This document shows positions 23,453 to 33,372 of a stretch of DNA of 64,000 nucleotides, piece after piece. The position numbers were made by a program, and so were the translations under genes. The DNA lies in the NCBI GenBank assembly GCA_030532035.1, contig JAUNLX010000005.1, positions 1 to 64,000 of the forward strand, in the 5' to 3' direction. The DNA is from Clostridia bacterium. Lineage in GTDB: Bacteria; Bacillota; Clostridia; Oscillospirales; Acutalibacteraceae. The first letter of the stretch is position 1. Each line of letters opens with the position of its first letter. The notes beneath the pieces were generated by a model that had not been told where the DNA came from, did no database searches, and worked only from the letters and a program-made list of their open reading frames with translations.

Positions 23453-24719
23453 ACACAGCCTCAGTTCACTTTTATACAGTAAAAAATTTCTTATGGTTGT
23501 ATCGGTATTGCTTGCTTTTGTAATCTGGGGAATGTTTTCTATTTATAAAAGTCCCGAAACACAGCAAGTTATAAAAGGCGTTCCAGTAACTATAGATATG
23601 GGCGTCCCAAATCAACTGGGTTATGAAGCCTTTGGAACTGAAAAAAATATGACAGTGGATGTTACTGTTCAAGCAAAAAGATATTTATTCGCAGATAAGA
23701 CAATGAAAGCGGAAAATTTTAAAGCAGTAGCTATAACTTCAAATGTAAGTCGCCCAGGCGCTTATTCACTAAATATCAAGGTAACGCCTCCAAGTGACAC
23801 AAATAATATCAAAATAATATCTAAATCTATAGACAGTATCAGCGTCTATTTTGATGTTCCGAGTACAAAAGAATATAAAATAGAGCCCGTCTTAAAAAAT
23901 ACAAATATTATAAATAGTAACACTGATTTTTTAGTAGACACACCAGTGCTTTCAGAAGAAAAAGTTACTATAAAGGGACCTGCAAGTGAGATGGGAAAAA
24001 TAAAAACTGTTTCTGCAGTGGCGTCAGTTCAAGAACAAAAAAAGGAATCCTTTACTCTAAATCCTAAATTTGAAGTTAAAGATTCTTCTGGAAATGATAT
24101 AAATTATCTCTCATATAACATAGATGTGGATAACATTTTTATGACAGTTCCCATATATAAAATTTTAACCTTGCCGACGGGGGCAACTTTTGAAAATGCA
24201 CCTGCTTATTATGTAAAAAATCCGATTAAATACGAGATAAATCCTAAAACAATTCGAGTTGGTGTTTTATCTGGAATTGCCGATAAAGCAAAGACTGCTG
24301 ATTTAGTAAAAATAGACTTTTCTTCATTGCATGGTGGAGTCAATACTTTCGTTTTTGATGAAAATTCTATTGCAGATGGATTTAAACTGTTAGATGAAAA
24401 TCAAAAAATCAATGTAAAAGTAAATGTTGGAAATGTTAAATCTAAAGAATTACAAATTTCACCCAACAATATAAAATTCAATAATCTAAAGCCCAAAACT
24501 AAGGCAAAAATTCTGTCAAATAACAATGTCAAAATTATTATTTTGGGTCCTGCGACAGAAATTGCTGATTTAGAGACGGCAGATATAATGGCAAATATTG
24601 ATTTGAAAAATGCCGATGTTGGCACTCATACTTTTCCTATAAGTATTGGTGTGAAAAAAAATTATTGTTGGGCATACGGTAAGTATCAAAGTCAAGTAAT
24701 TATAGAAAACGCAAATTAA
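23442..24719 (+). CDS. cdaR: CdaA regulatory protein, YbbR-domain
   Basis: 425 residues from ATG 23442, with GGAGG 6 bp upstream. One N-terminal membrane helix (FLMVVSVLLAFVIWGMF) is followed by about four extracytoplasmic YbbR repeats, recognisable from KGVPVTIDMGVP, PSTKEYKIEPVLKNT, VTIKGPASEMGKI and VKIIILGPATEIADLE. It binds CdaA and modulates its activity. Overlap with cdaA and adjacency to 24721 suggest cotranscription. Confidence 0.9.
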   Translation: MKNKHSLSSLLYSKKFLMVVSVLLAFVIWGMFSIYKSPETQQVIKGVPVTIDMGVPNQLGYEAFGTEKNMTVDVTVQAKRYLFADKTMKAENFKAVAITSNVSRPGAYSLNIKVTPPSDTNNIKIISKSIDSISVYFDVPSTKEYKIEPVLKNTNIINSNTDFLVDTPVLSEEKVTIKGPASEMGKIKTVSAVASVQEQKKESFTLNPKFEVKDSSGNDINYLSYNIDVDNIFMTVPIYKILTLPTGATFENAPAYYVKNPIKYEINPKTIRVGVLSGIADKAKTADLVKIDFSSLHGGVNTFVFDENSIADGFKLLDENQKINVKVNVGNVKSKELQISPNNIKFNNLKPKTKAKILSNNNVKIIILGPATEIADLETADIMANIDLKNADVGTHTFPISIGVKKNYCWAYGKYQSQVIIENAN

Positions 24720-24720
24720 A

Positions 24721-26127
24721 ATGAATGAAAAAAAAGAAAAAAAGGTAAAATCAAAATCTTATTTGCTGATAATCGCAATTTCAATTGCGGTTATCGGTGT
24801 TTTTTTCTTTTTGTTTCTATTGCTTTTAGGAAATTTATCATCTCCACTTGATAATATGAAAATTCCCTCATATTCAGGGAAAGAAAAGCCGATTTTAGAA
24901 GCTTTTGAAAAGCAATTTTCTAAAAAAGAAGACTTCATTTATTCATCTGCATTAAAGGGCGAACACCGAAGTCCCGTTATGTTTATTGATTTAGACAATG
25001 ATGCACGAGATGAAGCCCTTGTCTTTTATTCTCTGAAAAAAGCTGAAAAAAATGTATATATAAAAATTATGAAAGAAAATAATGGTTCTTGGATTGCCAT
25101 TAATGATATTCGAGGAAACGGAAATAAAATTATTTCGGTTGACAAATTAAAAGCCTCTTCTAATAGTACGGAAAATTATCTTATGATTTATTGGGATGTA
25201 CTTGGAAGCGGTAAAAATGGATTGCTTACGGTATATGTTCCTGAAAAATACAGTGATAAAAATATAAATTTAAAACCTCTTTTTAAGCAAAATATTTTAG
25301 GATATACTAAAATTTCAATAGATGAGAATTTGACACCAGGCATTTTGTTTTATTTTATAAATTATACTGAAAAAAATATTGAAGCTTATGCAAATGTTTT
25401 CTGTATTGAAGACGACAGAGTGGTAACTTTGGGAGATAATGTTAAAATTGATAATTCTGTAAATAACTGTATAAATCTACAGACATTCAAAAAAATAGAC
25501 GGTGAATATATTTATTTAGATACGGCAAATCAGTACAATTCTTCGCTTACTGAAATATTAGTTTGGGATTATAAACAGCGTAAATTAGAATCTTTATTTA
25601 CTAAGGTTGGAAATTTTTCAAATTATAAGACTCTAAGATCAGTTGAAATTGAAAGTGCTGATATTGACAGAGATAGAGAACCTGAAATTCCGTCAAATAA
25701 ATCTGAGTACAATGACGATTTTCGAGATGAGTTGAATTATGGAGAAGAATTATTGCCTGTAATTGCATGGAGTACAGTCGATAGAAACTTCAATTTAACG
25801 GAAAAATTTTTAACTTTTGCAGAAACAGATTCAGGATATTTAATGAAAACAGATTTGAATAAAGAATATAAAATTTTTGCCATCCGAAATTCTATTCTCG
25901 GAAAAACAGAATATTGGACTTTAAGAAATGGCAAAAAAAATAAACTCTTATTTACAATCTATGATACTGAATTATCAAGATATAATGACAATACACAAAA
26001 TTATTCAGACTTTTTTATCTATGGTGCAATAAACAACAAAATGATTATGTTTAAGATCACAGATGATGGAGCAAAGCTTGGAATAAATGAAGATTATATT
26101 AAATCAAATATTGAAAATATAGGTTAG
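24721..26127 (+). CDS. Membrane-anchored protein with FG-GAP-like motifs, unknown function
   Basis: 468 residues. A basic N-tail, one membrane helix (LLIIAISIAVIGVFFFLFLLL, residues ~15-36) and a large outside domain. FIDLDNDARDEALVFYS and SADIDRDREPEIP look like the calcium-binding loops of FG-GAP/VCBS beta-propeller repeats (D-x-D-x-D-x-x-x-E). No SD precedes ATG 24721, which follows the cdaR stop by one base, so translation probably depends on coupling. A response regulator follows after 8 bp. The position suggests an extracellular sensor or lipoprotein-like accessory of the two-component system; this is inference. Confidence 0.6.
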   Translation: MNEKKEKKVKSKSYLLIIAISIAVIGVFFFLFLLLLGNLSSPLDNMKIPSYSGKEKPILEAFEKQFSKKEDFIYSSALKGEHRSPVMFIDLDNDARDEALVFYSLKKAEKNVYIKIMKENNGSWIAINDIRGNGNKIISVDKLKASSNSTENYLMIYWDVLGSGKNGLLTVYVPEKYSDKNINLKPLFKQNILGYTKISIDENLTPGILFYFINYTEKNIEAYANVFCIEDDRVVTLGDNVKIDNSVNNCINLQTFKKIDGEYIYLDTANQYNSSLTEILVWDYKQRKLESLFTKVGNFSNYKTLRSVEIESADIDRDREPEIPSNKSEYNDDFRDELNYGEELLPVIAWSTVDRNFNLTEKFLTFAETDSGYLMKTDLNKEYKIFAIRNSILGKTEYWTLRNGKKNKLLFTIYDTELSRYNDNTQNYSDFFIYGAINNKMIMFKITDDGAKLGINEDYIKSNIENIG

Positions 26128-26135
26128 GTGATAAA

Positions 26136-26822
26136 ATGAAAACGGTGCTTATCGCCGAAGACGAACAGTCTATTAGAGAATTTACTGTAATAAATCTAAA
26201 AAGGGCAGGCTTCGATGTTATTGAAGCTGAAGACGGTGCTCAGGCTTTGGAAAAATATAAAGACAACAAAGATAAAATTGATGTTGTTGTTTTAGATGTG
26301 ATGATGCCGAAATTAGACGGAACTGAAGTTTGTAAAGAAATAAGACAAATTGACAGCCATGTTGGAATCATTATGTTGACTGCTAAAACGGGAGAAGAAG
26401 ACAGAGTTTTAGGTTTACGAGTAGGCGCCGATGACTATGTTTCTAAACCTTTTTCAATTGCTGAATTTTTAGCTCGTGTAGACGCAGTTTACAGAAGATC
26501 TTCTGTAGATAACAAAAGAGAAAATCTAATAATAGAATCTGGAGACTTTACCTTAGATTTAGGCTCAAGATTATTTTTGAAAAAGGGAAATATTATCGAA
26601 CTTACTCAAGTAGAATTCAAGATAATGCAATTTTTACTTGAAAATATGGGAAGAGCAATTTCAAGAAAAGAATTGCATGTAAAAGTTTGGGGAAATTCAC
26701 ATTCAAGTGAAGAAAAAATTGTCGATGTAAATATAAGACGACTTAGAATGAAAGTTGAAGACAATCCCTCACAACCTGAACATTTAGTTACGGTATGGGG
26801 AATTGGTTATAGGTGGATATAA
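26136..26822 (+). CDS. OmpR/PhoB-family response regulator
   Basis: 228 residues. Receiver domain with the acidic pair in LIAEDEQ, phosphoacceptor Asp in VVLDVMMPKLDG, and MLTAKTGEEDRVLGLRVGADDYVSKPF; C-terminal winged helix with VEFKIMQFLLENMGRAISRKEL and VDVNIRRLRMKVEDNP. It is the transcriptional output of the adjacent kinase. TTAGGTG upstream is the SD. Target genes are unknown. Confidence 0.93.
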   Translation: MKTVLIAEDEQSIREFTVINLKRAGFDVIEAEDGAQALEKYKDNKDKIDVVVLDVMMPKLDGTEVCKEIRQIDSHVGIIMLTAKTGEEDRVLGLRVGADDYVSKPFSIAEFLARVDAVYRRSSVDNKRENLIIESGDFTLDLGSRLFLKKGNIIELTQVEFKIMQFLLENMGRAISRKELHVKVWGNSHSSEEKIVDVNIRRLRMKVEDNPSQPEHLVTVWGIGYRWI

Positions 26823-28322
26823 TTGAAAATTTTTGATCTCAAAAATTTAAATAGAGCCAAAGACACTGTTGCGGCGAGATGGACAAAGATGTTAGTAATA
26901 CTAATGTCTTTTACACTTATTTTTCTAATACCCAGTTTTTTAATCGTCATTCATCAATATTTTTACAATACTGTTGAGATAAAATTGTCGTCTATGTATA
27001 CCGATGATGTCGCTGGTTTTTTTAGTTCTTATAATCTAAATTCGACGCAGGCTTTTAATGAGGCCGCAGAAAAATATATAAGTGGTATAAAACAGCATAC
27101 AAAAGATGATGGAATTGAAGTTCAAGTAATTGACAAACAGGGAAAAATAATTGCGTCGAGTACAGGATTTTTATTGACAGAGGAAGCTTCTTCCGATTAT
27201 AAAAATGCCGTCGTTTCTGATTTGGGAAAATCTAAATTCGTCGGCAAAAACGAAAATGGCGAAAAAATTATGTCTCTTACCTTTGCTTTGCCTAAATATG
27301 CTGGCACTGAAACAGGAGCAATTAAATATATTACTTCAATGAAGCAAGTAGATAAAAGTGTCGTAATTGTAAGTTTGATAGGACTTACGATTATCAATAT
27401 TATTTTTCTGTTATTTTTATTTGTTGGAACCTATTTTATAAATCCTATATCCAAAAAAATTCAGCAAATTAATAAAGCCGCACGACTTATGGCTCAAGGA
27501 GATTATTCATATAAAATAGACGGTAGTGTCTATGATGATGAAGTTGAAGAATTGACAGATTCTTTTAATTATATGGCGGCTGAACTTGAACGCTCACAAT
27601 CTGCACAAAATGAGTTTTTATCAACTGTTTCACATGAGATGAAAACACCATTAACTGCGATAAAAGGTTGGAGCGAGACCTTGCTTGAAACTGATTCAAA
27701 CGACAGAGAAACAATTCAAACGGGATTGAAAGTCATTGAAACAGAAGCTTCTCGTCTACAAAATTCAGTTGAAGATTTACTTATGCTATCGAGAATGGCT
27801 GCTGGAAGATATGAAGTCAAAAAGACTAAAATGGATATTTTGGCAGAGTTAGATGAAACTGTATTTTTATTCAAAGATAGAGCTCGCAAAGAGGGAATAA
27901 ATTTAAATTATACTTCGCCCGATTATGCCGCCACATTTTTTGGCGATCCAGATCGTATTAAACAAGTGTTCATAAATATTTTGGATAATGCAATTAAGTA
28001 TACCGAAGCCGGTGGGGATATAAACATAACTACTAAACTTATTTATCTAAGTTATGATGTAACTGATGAGTTACAAATTTTTATTTCAGATACAGGCTGC
28101 GGCATTGATGAAAATGATATTGATAAAGTCAGAGAAAAGTTTTATAAATCAAATAATAATAAACCTGGCTCTGGAATTGGACTTGCAGTTTGCGAAGAAT
28201 TGTTAAATTTGCATGGTGCAAAGATGGAAATAGAAAGTAAAGCAGGAGAGGGTACGACAGTTAAACTCATCTTCTCAATTGAAAAAACTAACATACAAAA
28301 CAACGGAGAAATTAATGAATAA
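26823..28322 (+). CDS. Sensor histidine kinase
   Basis: 499 residues from TTG 26823, which follows the regulator stop directly with AGGTGG 5 bp upstream. Two membrane helices (residues ~20-45 and ~180-205) flank an extracellular sensor region; then HAMP, HisKA with the phosphorylated His in FLSTVSHEMKTPLTAIKGW, and HATPase_c (DNAIKYTEAGG, DTGCGID, GSGIGLAVCEELLNLHG). Architecture resembles PhoR/ResE-type kinases. The signal is unknown. Confidence 0.93.
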   Translation: MKIFDLKNLNRAKDTVAARWTKMLVILMSFTLIFLIPSFLIVIHQYFYNTVEIKLSSMYTDDVAGFFSSYNLNSTQAFNEAAEKYISGIKQHTKDDGIEVQVIDKQGKIIASSTGFLLTEEASSDYKNAVVSDLGKSKFVGKNENGEKIMSLTFALPKYAGTETGAIKYITSMKQVDKSVVIVSLIGLTIINIIFLLFLFVGTYFINPISKKIQQINKAARLMAQGDYSYKIDGSVYDDEVEELTDSFNYMAAELERSQSAQNEFLSTVSHEMKTPLTAIKGWSETLLETDSNDRETIQTGLKVIETEASRLQNSVEDLLMLSRMAAGRYEVKKTKMDILAELDETVFLFKDRARKEGINLNYTSPDYAATFFGDPDRIKQVFINILDNAIKYTEAGGDINITTKLIYLSYDVTDELQIFISDTGCGIDENDIDKVREKFYKSNNNKPGSGIGLAVCEELLNLHGAKMEIESKAGEGTTVKLIFSIEKTNIQNNGEINE

Positions 28323-29244
28323 AAATTGTAATTATGGCGGTCAAGCATTGATTGAGGGAATTTTAATGCTTGGAGCGAAAAAAGGCGCCATTGCTCTTCG
28401 ACTTCCTAACGGAGAAATAGAAGTTTCCGATCGAGAAATGAAGAGGTTAAATGAAAAATATAAGTTTTTAAAACTTCCAATTATAAGAGGTTTTGTCAAT
28501 TTTATTGAAACAATGATTTTTGGATATAAAAGCCTTATGTATTCGGCGGAAAAACAAATTCCACCAGAGGAAGAAAGCGAAGAAAAAGAATCAAAACTCT
28601 CTGTATTAGTTGGGATTGTTTCTCTTCTATTTTCACTTGTTTTAACACTTGGACTCTTTGTATATCTTCCGTCATTAGTTGTAGATTTGATTGACGGCAA
28701 ACTTTTTTCAAATGCTCTTATAAAATATCATGGATTGTTTGAGGGAATAATAAAAATACTTATTTTCTTGATTTATTTGAAACTCGTTTCAAAACAAAGA
28801 GATATTAAAAGAGTTTTTTCTTATCATGGTGCAGAGCATAAAAGTATTTTTTGTCTTGAAAATGGGGAAGAATTGACCGTTGAAAATGTCAGAAAACAAT
28901 CTCGATTTCATCCAAGATGTGGCACAAGTTTTTTGTTTATAATTCTCATAATAAGTATTATAATTTCTACAACAGTTCTTTTGATTTTCCCGTCGTTAAA
29001 CGAACATAGAGCAATTTGGATTTTGGTAAAGCTACTTTTAATTCCCCTAATAACCGGTATAGGTTATGATGTTTTGAAATTTTCTGCAAAGCACAAAAGC
29101 AAAGTTTTAGACGCTTTGGTAAAACCAGGTCTTTGGATACAGAGAATTACAACAATAGAACCAGATGATTCTATGATTGAAGTTGCTATTGCCGCTCTAA
29201 AAAGAGCAATTGAATTAAATGAAAATACCGTTAAAGAAGATTAA
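28315..29244 (+). CDS. DUF1385 integral membrane protein
   Basis: 309 residues from ATG 28315, with GGAG upstream; an earlier ATG at 28279 lies in the kinase and lacks an SD. Family signatures are NYGGQALIEGILMLGAKKG and YHGAEHKSIFCLENGEEL with SRFHPRCGTSF. About four membrane helices. Members occur widely in Clostridia and usually sit before prfA/prmC-type genes, as here. Function is not established. Confidence 0.87.
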   Translation: MNKNCNYGGQALIEGILMLGAKKGAIALRLPNGEIEVSDREMKRLNEKYKFLKLPIIRGFVNFIETMIFGYKSLMYSAEKQIPPEEESEEKESKLSVLVGIVSLLFSLVLTLGLFVYLPSLVVDLIDGKLFSNALIKYHGLFEGIIKILIFLIYLKLVSKQRDIKRVFSYHGAEHKSIFCLENGEELTVENVRKQSRFHPRCGTSFLFIILIISIIISTTVLLIFPSLNEHRAIWILVKLLLIPLITGIGYDVLKFSAKHKSKVLDALVKPGLWIQRITTIEPDDSMIEVAIAALKRAIELNENTVKED

Positions 29245-30037
29245 AGAAGAAATAAAAGCAAAATTAAATAATGAAAATCAAGCTTTTCATATTATTTCTA
29301 AGGCCACAAATCTTACAAAAACAGAATACTTAATTGATACAGATAAAGAAATTGATGTAGAGACATACAACAAAATAAATGAAATGGCAGAAGATTTACA
29401 AAAAGATATTCCGCTTGCCTATATTTTGGGAAATCAAGATTTTTGTGGATATGAATTTGCCGTCGGTCCCGGAGTTCTGATACCAAGAGTTGAAACAGAA
29501 GAATTAGTTTATAAAGTTCTTGACTATGTAGAAAAAAATTCAATTTCAAATATAAAAATATTAGAACTTTGTGGTGGCAGTGGCTGTATTGGAATTTCAC
29601 TTGCAAAAAAAATTAAAAATTCAAGTGTCGTTATAATTGAAAAAGATGGGATTGCATTTGAATTTTTAAATAGAAATCTGCACAATTTAAAAGCTGAAAA
29701 TGTGTCTGTGTTTTTAGATGATGTTTTATCTTGTTATGATAAATTTCCCGATTATGAATTTGATATAATAATTTCCAATCCACCATATATAAAAACTGAA
29801 GTCCTTGAAAACCTCGATAAATCTGTAAAATTTGAGCCAAGTATGGCTTTGGACGGTGGAAAAGACGGACTTTTATTTTATAAAAATTTCTCTGTTCACT
29901 GGTTATCGAAATTAAAAGAGGATGGAGTTATGTTTTTAGAAATTGACGACGAAAATGTCAAAGATCTTTTTGATAATATACAAATAGAAAAAGATTATTT
30001 TGGCAATACAAGATTTGCTATTGTAAAAAGGAGATAA
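29219..30037 (+). CDS. prmC: Release factor glutamine methyltransferase
   Basis: 272 residues. An N-terminal helical domain is followed by a Rossmann methyltransferase core with ILELCGGSGCIGISLA and the catalytic IISNPPYIK motif. It methylates the GGQ glutamine of peptide-chain release factors. Start overlaps the DUF1385 gene by 26 bp. prfA, a common neighbour, is absent here. Confidence 0.92.
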   Translation: MKIPLKKIKEEIKAKLNNENQAFHIISKATNLTKTEYLIDTDKEIDVETYNKINEMAEDLQKDIPLAYILGNQDFCGYEFAVGPGVLIPRVETEELVYKVLDYVEKNSISNIKILELCGGSGCIGISLAKKIKNSSVVIIEKDGIAFEFLNRNLHNLKAENVSVFLDDVLSCYDKFPDYEFDIIISNPPYIKTEVLENLDKSVKFEPSMALDGGKDGLLFYKNFSVHWLSKLKEDGVMFLEIDDENVKDLFDNIQIEKDYFGNTRFAIVKRR

Positions 30038-30038
30038 A

Positions 30039-30707
30039 ATGCTACTTAACGCTTTTAGAACTGGCGATGTCAGTTATATATTAATGTCAATATTAGCTTC
30101 GTTATTTGTAATATTTTTTGTTATTCCAATACACGAACTTGCGCATGCATATCAGTCATATAAATTGGGAGACCCAACCCCCAAATTAATGGGAAGATTA
30201 ACGTTAAATCCCCTTAAACACTTAGACCCACTTGGTTCTATAATGATACTCATTGTTGGATTTGGCTGGGGAAAACCAACACCCGTCGATCCGAGATATT
30301 ATAAAGACCCCAAAAAAGATATGGCAAAAGTTGCTTTTGCAGGTCCGGGAATCAATTTGCTTTTTGCTTTGATTTTAATTTTTATACAGACTCTGGTGAT
30401 AGAATTTGCCGATGTTGAGGCTTCAAAAATTGCCTCAGCTGTTGCTATTTTTTGTGTTTTGGCAGCTCGTATAAATATTTTCATTGCTGTTTTTAATTTA
30501 ATTCCCATACCGCCATATGACGGATTTGATATATTGAATTTAATCTTGCCAGAAAAAGCTTCATATTTTCTTGAAAGAAATCAGAGAATGTTAAATTTAG
30601 TCTTTTTAATTTTGATTCTTACCGGAGCAATGTCAATTCCATTAAACTTTTTGACTTCCGGAATTCAGAAATTGTTTGAAATTATTATTTTGCTTTTTTT
30701 ACGATAA
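30039..30707 (+). CDS. Site-2 protease family (M50) membrane metalloprotease
   Basis: 222 residues, five to six membrane helices. The zinc motif HELAHAYQ lies near residue 31 and the second metal motif NLIPIPPYDGFDIL near residue 150. This short form lacks PDZ domains and belongs to the YwhC-like group with unknown substrates. It follows prmC by one base and precedes scpA by three, so it is in the same operon. Confidence 0.87.
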   Translation: MLLNAFRTGDVSYILMSILASLFVIFFVIPIHELAHAYQSYKLGDPTPKLMGRLTLNPLKHLDPLGSIMILIVGFGWGKPTPVDPRYYKDPKKDMAKVAFAGPGINLLFALILIFIQTLVIEFADVEASKIASAVAIFCVLAARINIFIAVFNLIPIPPYDGFDILNLILPEKASYFLERNQRMLNLVFLILILTGAMSIPLNFLTSGIQKLFEIIILLFLR

Positions 30708-30710
30708 ATT

Positions 30711-31433
30711 ATGGAAATATTAGAATATAAAACAGAGGTCTTTGAGGGTCCGCTTGATTTGCTTTTGAGTTTTATTTCAAAGCGAAAAGTAGATATTTTA
30801 GATATTCCCATTCTTGAAATAGTAGATCAATATCTTGAATATTTAGCAAAACTTGAAGATAATAAAGCAATTATATCAGCTGAATTTTTAGAAATGGCAG
30901 CTCGATTAATATATATCAAAACAGTGTCCTTGCTTCCCAAAGACGAAGAAGCGGAAATTTTAACAAAAGAATTAAAAGGCGAACTAATAAGATATAGAGA
31001 TTGTAAAATTGTAGCCGAACAACTAAAAAATAGGACAAGTGGTTTTGATTATCTTATCCATGAAAAAATTCCCTTTAATGCTGAAATAGATTACAAAGAA
31101 GATTTAGACATACAAAAACTTTTTTCCGCCGCACTTTGTTTATCAAAGATTGCAAACAAGAAAAAACCTCTTAAAATTGAAGTCTTTGACAATTATGTTC
31201 ATCATAAAACTGTTCCAGTTCAAAAAATGATAGATAAAATTTTAAATATGTTGCAAGAGAAAAAAGGTAAAATCGGATTTCGTAGTTTTGTGACAAAAAA
31301 TTCTTCTAAATCGGAATTGATTGCTACTTTTTTAGCGATTTTGGAATTGGCACACGATAATAAAATATACATAGACGGAAAAGATGAAGATTTTTCAATA
31401 GATTTTTCGAGAAGGGGAGCAAGTGAAAGATAA
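30711..31433 (+). CDS. scpA: Segregation and condensation protein A
   Basis: 240 residues, kleisin family. Conserved N-terminus YKTEVFEGPLDLLLSFISKRKVDILDIPI and C-terminal winged-helix region with LAILELAHDNKI. With ScpB and Smc it forms the condensin that organises chromosomes. The stop overlaps scpB by 11 bp. Confidence 0.94.
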   Translation: MEILEYKTEVFEGPLDLLLSFISKRKVDILDIPILEIVDQYLEYLAKLEDNKAIISAEFLEMAARLIYIKTVSLLPKDEEAEILTKELKGELIRYRDCKIVAEQLKNRTSGFDYLIHEKIPFNAEIDYKEDLDIQKLFSAALCLSKIANKKKPLKIEVFDNYVHHKTVPVQKMIDKILNMLQEKKGKIGFRSFVTKNSSKSELIATFLAILELAHDNKIYIDGKDEDFSIDFSRRGASER

Positions 31434-31959
31434 AATACTTAGTTCAATTGAAGCCATTTTATTCGTTGCAGGCGACCCTGTAAGTGTGAATAAATTAGCC
31501 CAATCATTTGATGTGAATGTTGAAGATATGAATAAACTCTTGTCTGTTTTAAAAGACAAGTTAGATGAGCAAGGTGGTTTGACTCTTGTTTTTTTAGAAG
31601 ACCGAGTTCAGTTAACCATAAAACCAGAATGTGCTGATAAAGTAAAAACTTTTTTAAATTTTAATATCAACACAAAACTCTCTGACGCAGCTTATGAAGT
31701 TTTAGCAATAATAGCTTATAACCAACCCGTTAGTAGAGCTTTCATATCTGAAATCAGAGGAGTAGATTCTTCTGGTTCTTTAGATTCTCTTATAAAAAAA
31801 GGATTAGTTGAAGAATGTGGCAGACTTGATTTACCTGGTAAACCTTTGATTTATCGGGTAACTGATAATTTTTTAAGATGTTTTTCTATAAGTAGTTTAA
31901 AAGACTTGCCAAAGATACCCAATGATGAAGAGGGCGAAAAAGAAAATTTTAATGTTTAG
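31423..31959 (+). CDS. scpB: Segregation and condensation protein B
   Basis: 178 residues from GTG 31423, preceded by AGGGGAG. Two winged helices; signatures SSIEAILFVAGDPVSVNKLA, AAYEVLAIIAYNQPVSRAFISEIRGVD-type pattern and LPGKPLIYRVTDNFLRCF. It binds ScpA in the SMC condensin. Last gene of the run that begins at 21302. Confidence 0.94.
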   Translation: MKDKILSSIEAILFVAGDPVSVNKLAQSFDVNVEDMNKLLSVLKDKLDEQGGLTLVFLEDRVQLTIKPECADKVKTFLNFNINTKLSDAAYEVLAIIAYNQPVSRAFISEIRGVDSSGSLDSLIKKGLVEECGRLDLPGKPLIYRVTDNFLRCFSISSLKDLPKIPNDEEGEKENFNV

Positions 31960-32003
31960 TCATTTTCATAAACTATTACTACAAAAGAATTTCAAAAAAA
32001 CAT

Positions 32004-32032
32004 TTGGAAAATGCTACAAATTTTGATATAAT
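32004..32032 (+). promoter_or_regulatory. Promoter of ytfI-ytfJ
   Basis: TTGGAA (32004-32009) and consensus TATAAT (32027-32032) are 17 bp apart, in the 115-bp gap after scpB. The boxes are of vegetative sigma-A type, although YtfJ is a spore germination protein in Bacillus. Confidence 0.65.
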
Positions 32033-32074
32033 GCATATTAGTTTAATTTTAATTTTGTAAAAGAGGTGACGGCA

Positions 32075-32965
32075 TTGATAGTTCTAAAAATTATTGGCTG
32101 GATAATTTGTATTCTATTGCTGATAATTGCCGCCATACTAGCTTTTACAATTTTATTTCTTTCAGTAAAAATTAAACTAAAAGTATCTGTAAACGAAGAA
32201 AAAGACAAAGATGTCCGATTTAGATTACAATATGGATTTATAAATCTAAAAATCTATCCTGAACAGTTTACTGAAGAGAAAAAAGAAAAATATAAAAAAT
32301 TATTTGAAAAAATAAAAGCTAAACTTTCAGACGAAGAGAAAAAAGAAATCAGTAAAATTGAAAAACAGATAATTGCTGAAGAAAAACAAATCGAAGACTT
32401 CAATGAAAGACAAACAAAAAGAGAAGCTTTGGGAGAAGACCCCTCAAAAATTGATGAGCTAATTTATGAAATAAGGCAGATTGATTTTAAGAAAATCAAG
32501 GACATTATTGAAAAACTCAAAACTACTTTCACTGCCGATGATTTATCAGACATTTCTCACTATATCATAGAAAAAACTGCCAATCTCCCTGAAAAATTTA
32601 GAAAAAAATTCATTATTGAAAAACTTTTCTTTATTTTGACCTATGGTTGTGCAAATGACGCTGCAAAAGGAGCTATCGAATACGGTCGTATTTGTTCAGT
32701 TGTCTATCCTTTCTTTGGAAAATTGGCTTCACGCTTTAAGCTCAGAGAATATGATATTGATATGAATCCGGACTTTTTGTCTAAAGAAAATCAATTCAGA
32801 GGAGCTTTGGTTTGCTCATTCAGACCAATTAATTTCATATCAATACTGACTATATACGGTGTTGCAATTGTAAATAAAGTTTCTGGTAAAGTTATAAAAA
32901 ATAAAATTAAAAATAAAAAAACTGATAAAGTAAATAAACAAAAACAAGTTGTTGAAAATAATTAA
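32075..32965 (+). CDS. DUF2953 protein, YtfI-like
   Basis: 296 residues from TTG 32075, with AGAGGTG 6 bp upstream; GTG 32066 sits inside that site. One N-terminal membrane helix (residues 1-28), a charged coiled-coil stretch (EEKKEISKIEKQIIAEEKQI) and a C-terminal DUF2953 domain (YGCANDAAKGAIEYGRICSVVYPFFGKL, with FRGALVCSFRP). DUF2953 genes are paired with ytfJ in sporulating Firmicutes, exactly as here. Molecular role unknown. Confidence 0.75.
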   Translation: MIVLKIIGWIICILLLIIAAILAFTILFLSVKIKLKVSVNEEKDKDVRFRLQYGFINLKIYPEQFTEEKKEKYKKLFEKIKAKLSDEEKKEISKIEKQIIAEEKQIEDFNERQTKREALGEDPSKIDELIYEIRQIDFKKIKDIIEKLKTTFTADDLSDISHYIIEKTANLPEKFRKKFIIEKLFFILTYGCANDAAKGAIEYGRICSVVYPFFGKLASRFKLREYDIDMNPDFLSKENQFRGALVCSFRPINFISILTIYGVAIVNKVSGKVIKNKIKNKKTDKVNKQKQVVENN

Positions 32966-32990
32966 TTAAAATATTATAGGTGGTGCTATT

Positions 32991-33359
32991 ATGAAAGATA
33001 CTTCAGCTGCAGCAATGCTCGCTGCGACAATTGAAAATGTCAAGAGCATGGTTGATGTTAGTACGGTTATCGGCGAACCAGTTCATACTGCTGACGGTAT
33101 AACATTATTACCTGTTTCAAAGGTAACATATGGTTTTGCAAGTGGTGGTTCTGACTTTCCGTCAAAATCTAATAAAGAATTATTTGGTGGTGGCGGTGGC
33201 GCCGGAGTAACAGTTATTCCGATTGCTTTTCTTATCATCAAAGACGGAGAAGTTTCACTCAAACAAATCACTGCATTTGACGATGCTACCGAAAGACTTG
33301 TAAGTCTTGTTCCCGAAATGTTTGATAAAATTAAAGCTGCAAAAAATAAAAAGGCTTAA
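32991..33359 (+). CDS. ytfJ: Spore germination/sporulation protein YtfJ (GerW)
   Basis: 122 residues. The GerW signature spans VDVSTVIGEPVHTADGITLLPVSKV, GFASGGSDF and the glycine run FGGGGGAGVTVIPIAFL. In Bacillus it is a spore protein needed for normal germination. Its presence is the clearest sign that the organism descends from spore formers. TAGGTGGTG is the SD. Confidence 0.9.
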   Translation: MKDTSAAAMLAATIENVKSMVDVSTVIGEPVHTADGITLLPVSKVTYGFASGGSDFPSKSNKELFGGGGGAGVTVIPIAFLIIKDGEVSLKQITAFDDATERLVSLVPEMFDKIKAAKNKKA

Positions 33360-33372
33360 TTGTAATTTAATT

